Counted from the first letter of the stretch, positions 40,460-52,049 are shown. The stretch is DNA of 64,000 bases from Scylla paramamosain (GCF_035594125.1 NC_087192.1:11628501-11692500); one strand, 5' to 3'. The notes: generated by a model not told the origin, from the sequence alone. Translations and numbers: made by a program.

Positions 40460-42618
40460 TAATTGGTAAAGTAACAGGAAATTTCAATGTAATTTATTAC
40501 TTTCTGCACCAAATAAAATTTGTGAAAGTTCATGGTGGCATCAAAGCAAACACCAGTCATGAACCTCTGTATGCACTTCGAAAAAAAAAAAAAAATGGTC
40601 ACCATCATTAGGTAACTTTTTTTTTTCTTTTTATCATTTGCTTGTTTCAGCAAGATATAAGAAGACTCTGTGGAAGTATATGACGAAGGATAATGCCGAA
40701 GAGGTGATGATCAATGTCTATTCGCGACGTATTATTGAAGCCAGGGAATACTAAATCAGGGCATCCTTTCGTTTTCCAATCAGAGCTTAATTCCCTCGTT
40801 TGTACTCCGGACCTCTGTTTTTCCTTTCTCCATCAGCATAGACGGGGAGGGTTATGGAGATCCTTTCACCGGTCCTGTCTGCATCAACCGGGAAAACACC
40901 TGATGCAACGCCCAGGTGAGAGTGAGTCCCGGGCGTGCGTCGCATACAGTGGATCAAAGACCTCATAAAGGTGGAGCATCCCAGCTGGGCCACGCACAAG
41001 TTCTCACACACTCAGGATACACGGAGATCACCGGGCTTGACTTCTATCATAAAACACTGCAGAACTATCTGAGGCATGGACAAAAGGGATAGGACCAGGT
41101 GGCGGTGTCGTGTTGAAGGACCAGGCGAGATGTGTTTTTAGTGCGTGGTGAATGAGGCAGAGAGAATGTGATTTACTGAAAGAACGAACAGGTGTTTTTT
41201 CTCTGCTTCTTCACAGGTAAGAAAGATGACCTTGGCAATGAAAAAAAAAAAATGAGGAAGGCAAAATTCACAAACATTGATCACTTTTTTTCTTGCTCCA
41301 CAAATCTATCCATTTCCTTCCCTCTAGTCATGTTATGCTGTGATAGCAAAGACGATGACACTATTGATATTATTGAGTTATGGAAAAAAAAAAGTTCTTC
41401 TGGAGTGAGACGAGTAATGAGTATTTCCACGAACTTCTCTCGCTTTTTCCATATCTATGTGGGGTCGCGGTTTCTTATCAGCCTTTTCCACTCTCTCTTG
41501 TCTAATGCTTCCTCTCCACTGAGGTCTATCTCTCTCAAGTCGCCCTGTATATAGTGACAACCACCGGGGTGACTGTATATAGTTTCCACGAACTACGTAG
41601 TCAAAATTGATAATAGATGTTAATTATATTGAAGTCGTTTTTGTTCTTTTTAATAGTGGTGACCATCGTGGTATTGTTGTCACTATTGGGGTCATGGTGG
41701 TGGTGGAGGTACTGCTGACATCTCAAGTGACACAGTTGGGTGAGCGTCGTTAATGGTGGGGATTAAATATCACTAGAAGAGCTACAGGGGAAAACACTCG
41801 GTGGAGGAGGAGGAGGAGGAGTGGAAGGAGGAGAAGATTCTAGGAATAAAATCTGGAGAAGAGGAAGAAGGAGGAAGTTGAGGAGGAGGTGGACGGATGA
41901 GCGGAAGAAAATAATAAGATACAGAATAAGGGGGGAAGAGTAGGCACATGAATGATGACTTCTCGCTGAAAGATGGAGAGAGGAAACGCGTCTGTTCGAC
42001 TTTACGAGTCTCTGCAAAAAAGATAAGATGTGGGTGAAGGCCAGCAAGAGGAGGGGCGACGACAACACCAACACCAACACCACAACCACCACCACTAACA
42101 CCAATACCACCACCATCAAATGTCAGCAAACTCACATATAGGCACAAAGAAACTCAAAATTCTCTCATCTGAACTAAATAGACAATAATATTAGATTAAG
42201 AACATGATAATACGCAGAGAATCTTAAAAGGTTCAGAATTGCATGATGAATCAGATAATCCTTGTAGATATGTTCTTATTTTTCGCGTATCATATAATTT
42301 TTTTTTTTTATTTATTTTCTTGTTTATAGATTATTTCCTATTTTTTCCATTTGCTTTATTTCCTATCTCTTCAACCATTTTTACATCGAAATCATGAAAG
42401 AAAACTGCACTTGGAGGGGACGTCCTGTATTTTCAAGTCTCCTACCCTTGGCTTTTCTATATCGTCGAACTTGTTTGTGCTTCTTTCATTTATTTATTTA
42501 TTTTATTTTTCATGCTAGCATCGACACAACACATTCAGTGCATTACATAGGAAACCAACATTTTAAAATGAAATGAAAGGTAGAAAAATATACTTGTAAG
42601 TTGAGAAATGGAAAGAGA
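40460..42618. other. No gene recognised
   Basis: Unassigned sequence. 41790-41900 is purine-rich (GGA-type triplets) and 42055-42118 is a degenerate ACC/CAA repeat. Open frames there are low-complexity. Confidence 0.5.
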
Positions 42619-42619
42619 T

Positions 42620-42672
<53 letters not shown>
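42620..42672. repeat. (GT)n microsatellite
   Basis: About 26 GT units. Confidence 0.97.
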
Positions 42673-42673
<1 letters not shown>

Positions 42674-42913
42674 TTGCAGCAAGACTTAAATATTATAGTA
42701 TATCGAATAAAACAAGGATCACATCAAATAAACACCTAAAACACAAAAACACTATGCTGGAGACTATTTACAATAAAGAAAAAAAAAATCTATCGCCGCT
42801 GCACCCAGTCCTTGACTGAAGGAAGCAAATTTATTAGACTGATGATTTTAGATTACTACATTCTTTGTTTTTTCTAATTCGAAAGTAAATATCGAACGTA
42901 AATATTCATTTAA

Positions 42914-42918
<5 letters not shown>

Positions 42919-43007
<89 letters not shown>
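42919..43007. repeat. (TA)n microsatellite
   Basis: About 44 TA units. Confidence 0.97.
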
Positions 43008-43009
<2 letters not shown>

Positions 43010-43229
43010 CTGTCCACCACTGTTTCGGGAGAATGAGTGTCTTGGCCATCCGTTGCCACCACTGTTCTAGATTGATGTTTATTTTGACCACACTGGTTTA
43101 GATAGATGAGATACTTGCCGCCTCTGTTGAGATGCTGATTGTCTAGTGCGAGTAAAAGACACGATTCATAAGAGTTCTTGATTTAATAATGATAGAATGT
43201 ACACGCGTGATACCGAGACACATTTGGTT

Positions 43230-43400
43230 ACAGACGTTACGATACTGATATATTCTCTCCCTGAACTGATATGAACTGGACTACCCGTGAACTGATGATG
43301 AACTGAGCAGACTGATGATGAGCTGACTCTCTCGACAGACTGAATTAGAATGACTCGGAAGACTGACGCTTGCTCAAATTCAAATTCAAATTCAATTTTT
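43230..43400. repeat. Degenerate GAACTGAT/GACTGATGATGA repeats and (CAAATT)3
   Basis: Loose tandem phrases GAACTGATATGAACTGG, GAACTGATGATGAACTGA and GACTGATGATGAGCTGA at about 43264-43335, then CAAATT units at about 43376-43397. No coding meaning is seen. Confidence 0.6.
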
Positions 43401-43516
43401 ATTAAGAAAAGGCGGGGTTACAAAGGAGATGAGGGAGAATAAAGATGGGAGAGAAAAGTTGGTGAAAAAAAAGAAAAAAAAATGGAAATACAGTGAGGTG
43501 GATAGTGTCCGGGAAG

Positions 43517-43518
<2 letters not shown>

Positions 43519-43612
<94 letters not shown>
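43519..43612. repeat. (TA)n microsatellite
   Basis: About 47 TA units. Confidence 0.97.
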
Positions 43613-43613
<1 letters not shown>

Positions 43614-43885
43614 AATTTGAAACAAAAAATATTTTACAATATAAGGCATGTTATGGAGTATCAAACAGAACAGTTATTATAATCTAAATACTCGCAACTA
43701 GGCTTTTAGTGTTCCATTTATAATCTACTGCATATTTATTTTGAAACATTTTTCCCCTGGTACAGGGACTAATGATTTATCTGGCAAATCCTCAAAAGAG
43801 ATGAACAACAAGTTCAGGATATTGTGGCGTCGAAAATCGTGCCGAGACGAAAGGCCCGGCCGATATCAGATACGCCGAATTCTCC

Positions 43886-44015
<130 letters not shown>

Positions 44016-44019
44016 GTAA

Positions 44020-44258
44020 GAGGCAGTAGACACCTGCCGAAACGATAATTACTCCCAGTGAGGTCTAAAGGACTGTTCAGGGGGTGCTGTGAACTCATCT
44101 TTAAACCCAGCTGTGACCTCACTGAACGTTTCCCTTTGTGTCTCACAATACAAGGGGGCAGTCACAGCCTGCCCTCTAAAGACAACTGTCTTCCTCCACA
44201 CAAAACTACAAACACCTAATAACACACACACCCTTCACTCAAAAATTTTAAAATCATC
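44020..44258 (+). promoter_or_regulatory. 5' UTR / presumed internal promoter of family A (copy A12)
   Basis: Nearly identical to 2211-2449. It starts GAGGCAGTAGACACC and runs to the ATG at 44259. The promoter role is inferred from its conserved position. Confidence 0.6.
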
Positions 44259-45185
44259 ATGGCGACTCCTACACCAGCCTCGGAGTCCCCATCTGGGGAG
44301 GGGACCATAAATGTCCCTAGGTCGGACTGCCTTTCTGTCGACGACCCTAAGTGTCTTGACAAGCCCCTCAACTTTTTCTTCATTAACTTCTGTTACATTC
44401 GCGGTCTAAGATCTAATTTTCAATCTGTAGAACACCACCTCTCCTCTTCTAAACCTCATCTTCTTTTCCTCACTGAAACTCAGGTGTCTGAGGCAACTGA
44501 CAGTAGCCCCTTTTCTGTTCCCTCCTACTTTCTCTATCCTCACTTTCAATCCAAAGCTGGATGCTGCGTTTATGTGCTCGGTGAATTAACCTGCTCTTGT
44601 GCCCACGCTCTTGAATATTCCGAGTTTTCCACCATCTGGCTACGACTAAAGAGTCACTCTCAAACTAAATTTATCTGTGCTGTATACCTCTCACCTAACT
44701 CCTCTGACTATAAGAAATTCTTTGACTACTTAACTTCCAAAGTGGAGCACATTCTGACTCTCTTCCCTTTTGCAGAGATCTCCATTCTTGGAGACTTCAA
44801 TGTTCACCACCAGCTTTGGCTTTCGTCTCCCTTCACTGACCATCCTGGTGAACTAGCCTATAACTTTGCTATCCTCCACGCCCTAGAGCAATTGGTGCAA
44901 CACCCTACTCGTATTCCTGACCGTCTTGGAGATACGCCCAACATTCTTGACCTTTTCCTGACCTCTAATCCTTCTGCTTATGCTGTCACCCTTTCTTCTC
45001 CGTCGGGCTCCTCCGATCACAATCTCATATCTGTATCTTGTCCTATCGCTCCAATCCCTCCTCAGGATCCCCCTAAGCGAAGGTGCCTCTGGCGTTTTGC
45101 CTCTGCTGGTTGGGGTGACCTGAGGAGGTATTTTGCTGATTTTCCTTCCGTGTCAGAGACCCGTCCTTGCGTGCTGAGCTTATAA
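44259..45185 (+). pseudogene. Family A APE-type endonuclease, frameshifted end (copy A12)
   Basis: Open frame of 308 codons from the element's own ATG. An APE-like endonuclease nicks target DNA for target-primed reverse transcription. Visible motifs: [11 protein letters not shown] at the start, LTETQVSEA (catalytic Glu, about residue 75), [12 protein letters not shown] (Asp and Asn, about residue 183) and [10 protein letters not shown] (Asp-His, about residue 250). All key residues are present. Sixteen bases found in A3 (the GGAACAACTACTGCTT stretch) are missing near 45149, so the frame leaves the linker and stops at 45185 while the RT continues in another frame from 45167. In an intact element the endonuclease and RT would be one protein. 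Confidence 0.85.
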
Positions 45186-46807
45186 CAGAGGTGATAGTGT
45201 CTGGCATGGAGGCGTACATTCCTCACTCATTTTCTCATCCTAAACCTTCTAAACCTTGGTTTAACGCAGCTTGTTCTCGTGCTATACATGATAGAGAGGT
45301 GGCCCACAAAAGGTACTTAAACCTTCCATCACCAGAATCTCATGCACTTTATATTTCTGCCCGGAATCATGCCAAGTCTGTTTTCCAACTAGCCAAAAAC
45401 TCGTTCATTAACAGAAAGTGTCAAAACCTTTCAAGATCTAACTCCCCTCATGACTTCTGGCATCTAGCCAAAAATATCTCCAATAAATTTGCTTCTTCTT
45501 CTTTCCCTCCTTTATTTCAACCAGATGGCACCACTGATATCACATCTATTTCTAAAGCTGAACTCTTCGCTCAAACCTTTGCTAAAAACTCTACCTTGGA
45601 TGATTCTGGGCTTGTTCCTCCCTCTCCTCCACCCTCTGACTTCTTCATGCCACCTATTAAAATTCTTCGCAATGATGTTTTCCATGCCCTCGCTAGCCTA
45701 AGCCCTCGGAAGGCTTATGGACCTGATGGGGTCCCTCCTATTGTTCTCCGAAGCTGTGCCTCCGTGCTTGCACCTTGCCTAGTCAAACTCTTTCAGCTCT
45801 GTCTGTCAACATCTACCTTTCTTTCTTGCTGGAAGTTTGCCTACATTCAACCTGTTCCTAAAAAGGCTTTATTTCTATTTATTTTATTTATTGCTTTAAT
45901 TTCCTGCCTATCTAAAGTTTTTGAATCTATCCTCAACAGGAAGATTCTTAAACATCTATCACTTCACAACCTTCTATGTGATCGCCGGTATGGCTTCTGT
46001 CAAGACCGCTCTACTAGTGATCTTCTGGCTTTCCTTACTGAGTCTTGGTCATCCTCTTTTAGAGATTTTGGTGAAACTTTTGCTGTTGCCTTGGACATAT
46101 CAAAAGCTTTTGATAGAGTCTGGCATAAAGCTTTGATTTCCAAACTACCCTCCTACGGTTTCTATCCTTCTCTCTGTAACTTCATCTCAAGTTTCCTTTC
46201 TGACCATTCTGTTGCTGTTGTGGTAGACGGTCACTGTTCTTCTCCTAAATCTATTAACAATGGTGTTCCTCAGGGTTCTGCCCTTTTTGATAGAGTCTGG
46301 CACAAAACTTTGATTTCCAAACTACCCTCCTACGGTTTCTATCCTTCTCTCTGTAACTTCATCTCAAGTTTCCTTTCTGACCATTCTGTTGCTGTTGTGG
46401 TAGACGGTCACTGTTCTTCTCCTAAACCTATTAACAGTGGTGTTCCTCAGGGTTCTGCCCTGTCACCCACTCTATTCTTATTATTCATTAATGATCTTCT
46501 AAACCAAACTTCTTGTCCTATCCACTCCTACGCTGATGATACCACCCTGCACTTTTCCACGTCTTTTCATAGACGTCCAACCCTTCAGGAGGTAAACATA
46601 TCACGCAGGGAAGCCACAGAACGCCTGACTTCTGATCTTTCTAAAATTTCTGATTGGGGCAGAGCAAACTTGGTATTGTCCAATGCCTCAAAAACTCAAT
46701 TCCTCCATCTATCAACTCGACACAACCTTCCAGACAACTATCCCCTCTTCTTCAATGACACTCAACTGTCCTCCTCTTCTACACTGAACATCCTTGGTCT
46801 GAACTGA
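45167..46807 (+). pseudogene. Family A reverse transcriptase with in-frame internal duplication (copy A12)
   Basis: Open frame of 546 codons: linker, SPRKAYGPDGVPPI, then RT blocks YGFCQDRSTSDLL, DISKAFDRVWHK, GVPQGSALSPTLF and catalytic YADDTTLHFS near 46530. Two lesions are visible. Before SCLSKVFES the usual GDRSNPPNYRPIAL stretch is replaced by ALFLFILF encoded by an ATTT run (about 45870-45898). A 177-base segment of the palm is also duplicated in tandem and in frame (46111-46287 and 46288-46464), giving two copies of the 59-residue block from FDRVW to GSAL. The frame stops at 46807 in the thumb. Catalysis by this copy is doubtful. Confidence 0.88.
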
Positions 46808-46845
46808 AAAAAAATCACATCTTATCTCTAGCTAAAACAGCTTCT

Positions 46846-47343
46846 ATGAAGTTAGGCGTTCTGAGACGTTTTTCTCACCCACCCCCCCAGCTGCTAACTC
46901 TGTACAAGGGCCTTATCCGTCCATGTATGGAGTATGCTTCACATGTCTATTGGGGGGGGTTCCACTCATACTGCTCTTCTAGACAGGGTGGAATCAAAAG
47001 CTTTTCGTCTCATCAACTCCTCTCCTCTAACTGTCTTCAGCCTCTCTATCACCGCCGCAATGTTGCATCTCTAGCTGTCTTCTACCACTATTTTCATGCT
47101 AACTGCTCTTCTGATATTGCTAACTGCATGCTTCCCCTCCTCCCGCGGCTTCGCTGCACAAGACTTTCTTCTTTCTCTCACCCCTATTCTGTCCACCTCT
47201 CTAACGCAAGAATTAACCAGTACTCTCAATCATTCATCCCTTTCTCTGGTAAACTCTGGAACTCCCTGCCTGCTTCTGTATTTCCACCTTCCTATGACTT
47301 GAATTCTTTCAAGAGGAAGGTTACAAGACACTTAAGTCCATGA
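46846..47343 (+). pseudogene. Family A C-terminal region (copy A12)
   Basis: It continues the ORF after the frame break at 46807. MKLGVLRRF, TLYKGLIRPCMEYASHVYWGG, then after a shift NVASLAVFYHYFHANCSSD, FSHPYSVHL, FIPFSGKLWNSLP and SFKRKVTRHLSP. This region follows the RT in jockey/CR1-like elements; its biochemical role is not established. A short 3' UTR and A-tail (to 47460) follow with the family signature. Confidence 0.82.
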
Positions 47344-47460
47344 ATTTTTGACCACTGCTTTGACCCTTTTATGGGACTGGCATTTCAGTGGGCTTTTTTT
47401 TTTTTTTTCATTGGATTTTTGTTGCCCTTGGCCAGTGTCCTTCCTACATTAAAAAAAAAA

Positions 47461-47590
47461 ACACATAAATGAATAAGTAAATAAATTAATTAATTAATAC
47501 ATACATACATACATACATACATACATACATACATACATACATACATAAAATAAAATAAAATAAAAATAAATAAATGAATAAATAGAGGCA
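47461..47590. repeat. (ACAT)n and A-rich simple repeats
   Basis: AAT-rich tetramers and about 12 ACAT units (47497-47547), followed by AAATA repeats, directly downstream of the A12 tail. Confidence 0.93.
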
Positions 47591-47712
47591 TGAGATATGA
47601 GTTTCCAGTGCTGTTATCAAACCCAGGTCTATACAAGTGGTGTGGTTGATTGCACGAACATATCACGAAAGAAGAATCAAGTTGTTAAAAGATGGGTTGC
47701 ATTTCCAAAGAA

Positions 47713-47804
47713 GCGGCAACTCAAAGAAGACAATGGGAGACACGATGTAAACAGACAAGCGGCAACTCAGGGAAGACGTTGGGAGACACAATGTAAACAG
47801 ACAA
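47713..47804. repeat. 46-base tandem duplication
   Basis: GCGGCAACTCA-(A/G)... units at 47713-47758 and 47759-47804, each ending ATGTAAACAGACAA, with a few differences. They lie in a 96-codon open frame (47597-47887) that shows no recognisable domain. Confidence 0.8.
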
Positions 47805-48006
47805 TCTTCACTAGTGCCCTGGTAAGACTTGGCATCAAAATATGGTTGTTTCTTTCGTATGTATCAGGATTTATAGTTTTACGTTAACCGTTTAACTTAA
47901 TGAATATATTATAGCTATATACAGATAAAAAAAAAAAAAATAAGCATTCATTCCAAGATAAATGATGCATCCTGAACCCGAGATAATGTAGCCTAGTCTA
48001 TCAGTC

Positions 48007-48012
<6 letters not shown>

Positions 48013-48099
<87 letters not shown>
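48013..48099. repeat. (TA)n microsatellite
   Basis: About 43 TA units. Confidence 0.97.
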
Positions 48100-48102
<3 letters not shown>

Positions 48103-48421
48103 CGTTTCCACAGAACACTAACCTCACGTAGCAAGTCTGATCTATTTTTAAACCTGCTTTCCTCCCCTTTCGGTTTCGAGGGAGTACCGCACCTTTCCTC
48201 GCATCTCTCAGGCAGGGAAAACACCTGTGTTCTTCCTCGCAGGTTGTTGTCCAGAATAACGACATTTGTCACTGGTATCTTTACCCCAGTTCCAGGCATC
48301 TGATTGGCCATCTCTTCATCCATTTCTCAATCCTGATCCTTCCTTCTCCATATATAAAACCTGTACGCGTAGGTAGGAGTCACTCGGTTCACAGAGAGAA
48401 GTTAGTCATCACAGAGTCCAG

Positions 48422-48424
<3 letters not shown>
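48100..48424 (+). other. No gene; possible promoter-like/LTR-like sequence
   Basis: A TATATAAAA box lies at about 48350-48358. About 30 bases downstream comes TCACTCGGTTCACAGAGAG, which resembles an arthropod initiator (TCA-type). This could be an LTR or promoter fragment, but no paired LTR and no coding sequence follow. Confidence 0.25.

Positions 48425-48503
<79 letters not shown>
48425..48503. repeat. (GA)n microsatellite
   Basis: About 39 GA units. Confidence 0.97.
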
Positions 48504-48505
<2 letters not shown>

Positions 48506-49142
48506 CGCAGTCATGTCCTTGGTATTCAGTGTCTCTCGATATCACGCGTGTACTATATTTTTTTATAGCATCATTAAAAGAAGAAAAGTGCATCTGATGC
48601 CTTACCTTTAATCACATAATCTAACCACAAGATCAAACAAATACCCACGAACTCCACGCTACCAGTATATCGTCATTGGAGAATCAAAGAGCCATCATCA
48701 TCTGTGCTGCTGAGCAAGCGGTGACTTCTATCTGAATCAGTGGTACCATCAATAATTACCAGAGAAAGTGGGTAGCAGGCAGCAGAACTTCCCTTTATCC
48801 AGAACAAAGCGGTGGTACTAGTACACTAGTATTTAGCTCGTGTTGTCACATTTCTTGCTCTCTGCTAGATGATGCTAGTAAGAAATTTTCCTAAGATTTT
48901 ATTAGTTGGTTTGCTAACACAAAAATGGCATTTTTTTTTTTTTTTTTTCAGCCGTGCCTTTTATATGTAAAATTAAGTTGGCTGGTGAATCTGGTAAATT
49001 TTCTAAACCACAGCGCCCAATTATGAATATATTTTATGACTTTTTTTTTTTTCAAGTACCGCCCCTGAATTCCAGACGCCGACCATTTGTCACCGACTGA
49101 GCACCAAAGCTACTGATATCGGGCTAAAAATGCTACTGACTG

Positions 49143-49143
<1 letters not shown>
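48504..49143. other. No gene recognised
   Basis: Unassigned sequence with poly-T runs at about 48930-48948 and 49041-49052. Confidence 0.5.

Positions 49144-49233
<90 letters not shown>
49144..49233. repeat. (TA)n microsatellite
   Basis: About 45 TA units. Confidence 0.97.
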
Positions 49234-49236
<3 letters not shown>

Positions 49237-49703
49237 GTCTAAAAATTGTTACATAGTGATTTAGTAGAGTGGAAAAACGCGCTGCCTTAGGGCAACTGCC
49301 ATGGGAAACCCGTGATCGGCTGGATTTGGAACGGCAATCATGATATTCTTGTCTAAAAGGACACTGCAAATCTGTGATATCCATTAAAATAAACCTTATT
49401 ATACACAATTTCAAGTAATCATGATACCACAGAAATTATTTACAACACACAATTTAAACCAACCATATAAGGGAATCAATCATAGCTACTGAAGGCTTCC
49501 CATGCCTACGCATGTCGACATATATGTATATTCCTACACGTCTTGGAAAAAAAAAATCTTGACAAATTTTATTAATGCTAGATTACAATAGCTGTGTTTT
49601 TTCAGATGCCTTATGCAGAGAACATATGCGTGGGAAAAAAAAAAATGATTACTACGGGCCTTTACTTCTTGTATAGGCTACAATGTACTACAAAGTTACT
49701 ACC

Positions 49704-49790
49704 AATTTCACGTCAAACAAGCCATTTAACTGACGTCACAAAGGGTATTCAACGAGATGCATGCGTCGCCAGTCACCCGTCAGTTTGCTG
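49704..49790 (+). repeat. DIRS left inverted terminal repeat
   Basis: Bases 49704-49757 are perfectly complementary to the left half of the internal complementary region (54967-55020). Bases about 49745-49782 (GTATTCAACGAGATGCATGC...) pair with the right terminal repeat near 62874-62912. Confidence 0.88.
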
Positions 49791-49808
49791 TCGGCTCCCG
49801 CCTGGTCC

Positions 49809-50564
49809 GGGTGTAGGACGATTTGGCCACGGATGATTTGCCCACGGACAATTTGGCCACGGGATGTCACCGTAGGACGTTTTGGCCACGGGAACTTCCC
49901 AAGGTGGACGTTTTGGCCATGAAACATATTTACTGTAATATATATTATATTTTGTATTATTTACATATTTTCACAATTATTATTAATATTCGTATTTATT
50001 ATATTTTCACAATTATTATTAATATTCGTATTTATTATATTTTCTAAGTGAGACAGAAGTGAAGCTTCAATTTACAGGCGTTCATAATGTGTTATGGGAT
50101 TGAGATTAAAAGAGTGAAGCTTCAGTTTACCTAACCTAACCTAACCTAACCTAAAAAATTATCAAGAATTGCAGACACGACTCCACAATCTTGTACTCGA
50201 CCTGAACGAAGGCAAGAAGACCATTGGAGAATTCCTTCGTGGCATAAGTCATAACCTTAGAGGTGGTCAGCCAAATGTGTAGCCCTTTTAAATACATTCA
50301 TGAATATTTTGTTCTTATTTTTAATTTTAAATAATTTTAGTACATTTTTAATAACAGAACAGATTAGAGAACTTTTTTGGATAATAAAACAGACTAAAGA
50401 TTTTTTCCTTTACTTAATAAGCAAGCTACTAAGTGCAATAGATTCCTAGTATTTTCTCCCGTGGCCAAAATGTCCTACCCACCGTGGCCAAAACGTCCTA
50501 GGGTGACATCCCGTGGCCAAATCGTCCGTGGCCAAATCGTCCGTGGCCAAATTGTCCGGATTCC
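49809..50564. mobile_element. Non-autonomous MULE-like element inserted in the DIRS leader
   Basis: 756 bases flanked by a 9-base target duplication GCCTGGTCC (49800-49808 and 50565-50573), the size typical of Mutator-like elements. Both ends begin GG-N5-GGAC and consist of tandem GGAC-ATTTGGCCACG words (left arm to about 49923, right arm from about 50458), forming long inverted repeats. The interior has a duplicated stretch of about 42 bases (49966-50041), five CCTAA telomere-like units (50131-50154) and a short coding remnant (50154-50282). Confidence 0.75.
50154..50282 (+). pseudogene. C-terminal transposase remnant, 42 codons
   Basis: A frame ending in TAG (50280-50282) reads LQTRLHNLVLDLNEGKK and FLRGISHNLRGG. 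This resembles the C-terminal tail of FLYWCH-type MULE transposases as I recall them. It lies inside the repeat-ended element and supports a derivation from an autonomous MULE. It is too short for a firm family call. Confidence 0.45.
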
Positions 50565-50787
50565 GCCTGGTCCACACCTTCGCCCTGCTCTGCCCAGTCT
50601 GCTGTCGGCTTCTCTGAGGAGTTGCTCTGGTGAGCTTACCTACTCTACAGCCTACCCCGAGGGGTAGTTGCTCTTCTATAGCGATCTGAGGATCCTATAC
50701 GACACATACGTGTTCGGTTATATATGTGTCTGTTTTCTGGCGACTGATGGGTTTTTTGTTGTTGGCAGACTACCGCCTTGTCCTGTC

Positions 50788-51996
50788 ATGGCGGACCACC
50801 GAGGCCAGAGTCAGGAAACGCCGAGGCGTTCCTCTACAGACAAGAAACGCCAGAGACGTGAGGATGACGTGCCTCGTGGAGATGTTAAGAAAAGGAAGGA
50901 CCCTGGCTCCTCGCCGCACCGCGCCACACCGCACCCCGCCACACCGCACCCCGCCCCGCCACAACGTGACGATGACGCGCCACCCCCAGCTGCTGCTGTT
51001 GCTGCCGCAGGTCCCAGCGGTCAGAGTGTAACCAGTGCCGCCGCCGGGGATGTCAATTATGACCGTTTGAGCTGCCTGTTGGGCAGTTTGATAGAAAAAC
51101 TTGACAAGAAGGCGGAGGCTACTACATCTAGTAGTTTTACTGGGGTTCATGACCTCTCCTCCTCAGGGAGCGAGGATGGCGAGCTTGCAGAGTGTTCGCC
51201 AGACCCTCTCGACGGCCTTGACGCTTTGTGCTCCCCACAACATAGTGGCGCAGATCCTGAGGAAGAAGTGTTTATTCAGGCCTTGGATGAGTTCTCTGGA
51301 ATTTTCCACAGTGAGGAAAAGAAAGGCCAGCCTTTGTCAGACCGTCTTGCGTCTATACTTAATGATAGCCTAAGGCGCCGTCCCTCTACAGAAGGCGTCA
51401 AAACTGCCTGTAGCAAGATTAAGATACCCAGTAATGTGCCGAATGTGACTGTTCCTGCTACTAACTCGGCCATTATTACCAAGGCCATGAGTGTCGGGGG
51501 TAAACTTTTGGACACACGGGTCTGCCATACCACTGGTGTGCTTGTTAAGGCTTTAGTGCCTATCGCACAGTGTATCAATGATATTGGTGAAAAAAGAGGG
51601 AAGCCAATCGCCTCTTACTTGAGTGACTTAAACAACACACTCAGACTTTTGACATCGGCAGTTAACTACTTAAACCAGGTCAGGAAGGAAGTGGCTCGCA
51701 TCCACGTCAGTGACTCTGCCTTGGCGGAGTTGTGCAAGTGGGAATGCGAGGTTGGGCGAGACGACTTGTTTCCTTTTGATGTCATCAAAAAGTGTGATGA
51801 GATACGCAAGACCCGGCAGTTGGGCAGACCTTCCTTCCGACCCTACAGGTACAACAGGGCCAGGAGGCTAGCTCCCCACAGGCAAGATTCAAGGAAGTCC
51901 ACCTACCCCCAGACCAGGCGACCGTCACAGAGGCCTTTTTTAGGCCACAGAGCCCCTCAAGGGAGGGGCACACAGGCCTACAGGTTTCCCCACTAA
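50788..51996 (+). CDS. DIRS Gag-like protein (ORF1)
   Basis: Open frame of 402 codons from the ATG at 50788 (MADHRGQSQETP). An upstream in-frame ATG at 50668 adds 40 residues without clear protein character, so 50788 is preferred. The N-terminus (residues 1-110) is basic, proline- and alanine-rich with HPATPHPAPPQ repeats. The middle is acidic. Residues about 190-370 form the conserved DIRS Gag block (IPSNVPNVTVPATNSAI, VCHTTGVLVKALVPIAQCI, SYLSDLNNTLRLLTSAVNYL, ELCKWECEVGRDDLFPFDV). The basic C-terminus (RPYRYNRARR) may bind nucleic acid. There is no zinc knuckle, as usual for DIRS. The frame is intact. RT follows about 55 bases downstream. Confidence 0.82.
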   Translation: MADHRGQSQETPRRSSTDKKRQRREDDVPRGDVKKRKDPGSSPHRATPHPATPHPAPPQRDDDAPPPAAAVAAAGPSGQSVTSAAAGDVNYDRLSCLLGSLIEKLDKKAEATTSSSFTGVHDLSSSGSEDGELAECSPDPLDGLDALCSPQHSGADPEEEVFIQALDEFSGIFHSEEKKGQPLSDRLASILNDSLRRRPSTEGVKTACSKIKIPSNVPNVTVPATNSAIITKAMSVGGKLLDTRVCHTTGVLVKALVPIAQCINDIGEKRGKPIASYLSDLNNTLRLLTSAVNYLNQVRKEVARIHVSDSALAELCKWECEVGRDDLFPFDVIKKCDEIRKTRQLGRPSFRPYRYNRARRLAPHRQDSRKSTYPQTRRPSQRPFLGHRAPQGRGTQAYRFPH

Positions 51997-52049
51997 TTCC
52001 TCCTACGGTAGGTTTCCATGCATCTCCACGTAATACCCCGGAAAATTTT

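Noticed and set aside
41763..42147. Glycine/valine- or serine/leucine-rich frames on the minus strand
   Set aside because: They come from degenerate ACC/CAA and GGA repeats; no domain or codon signature supports a gene.
48350..48424. Host gene promoter at the TATATAAAA box
   Set aside because: No downstream coding sequence or exon is recognisable, and the region is flanked by microsatellites. It is kept only as a low-confidence LTR-like note.
49809..50564. CRISPR-like array from repeated GGACGATTTGGCCACG words
   Set aside because: Units are directly tandem without unique spacers, form inverted arms and have a 9-base target duplication; the genome is animal. This is a transposon end.
50770..51150. 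Minus-strand frame and second plus frame over the DIRS gag
   Set aside because: These are shadows of the proline- and alanine-rich gag frame, with no conserved motif.
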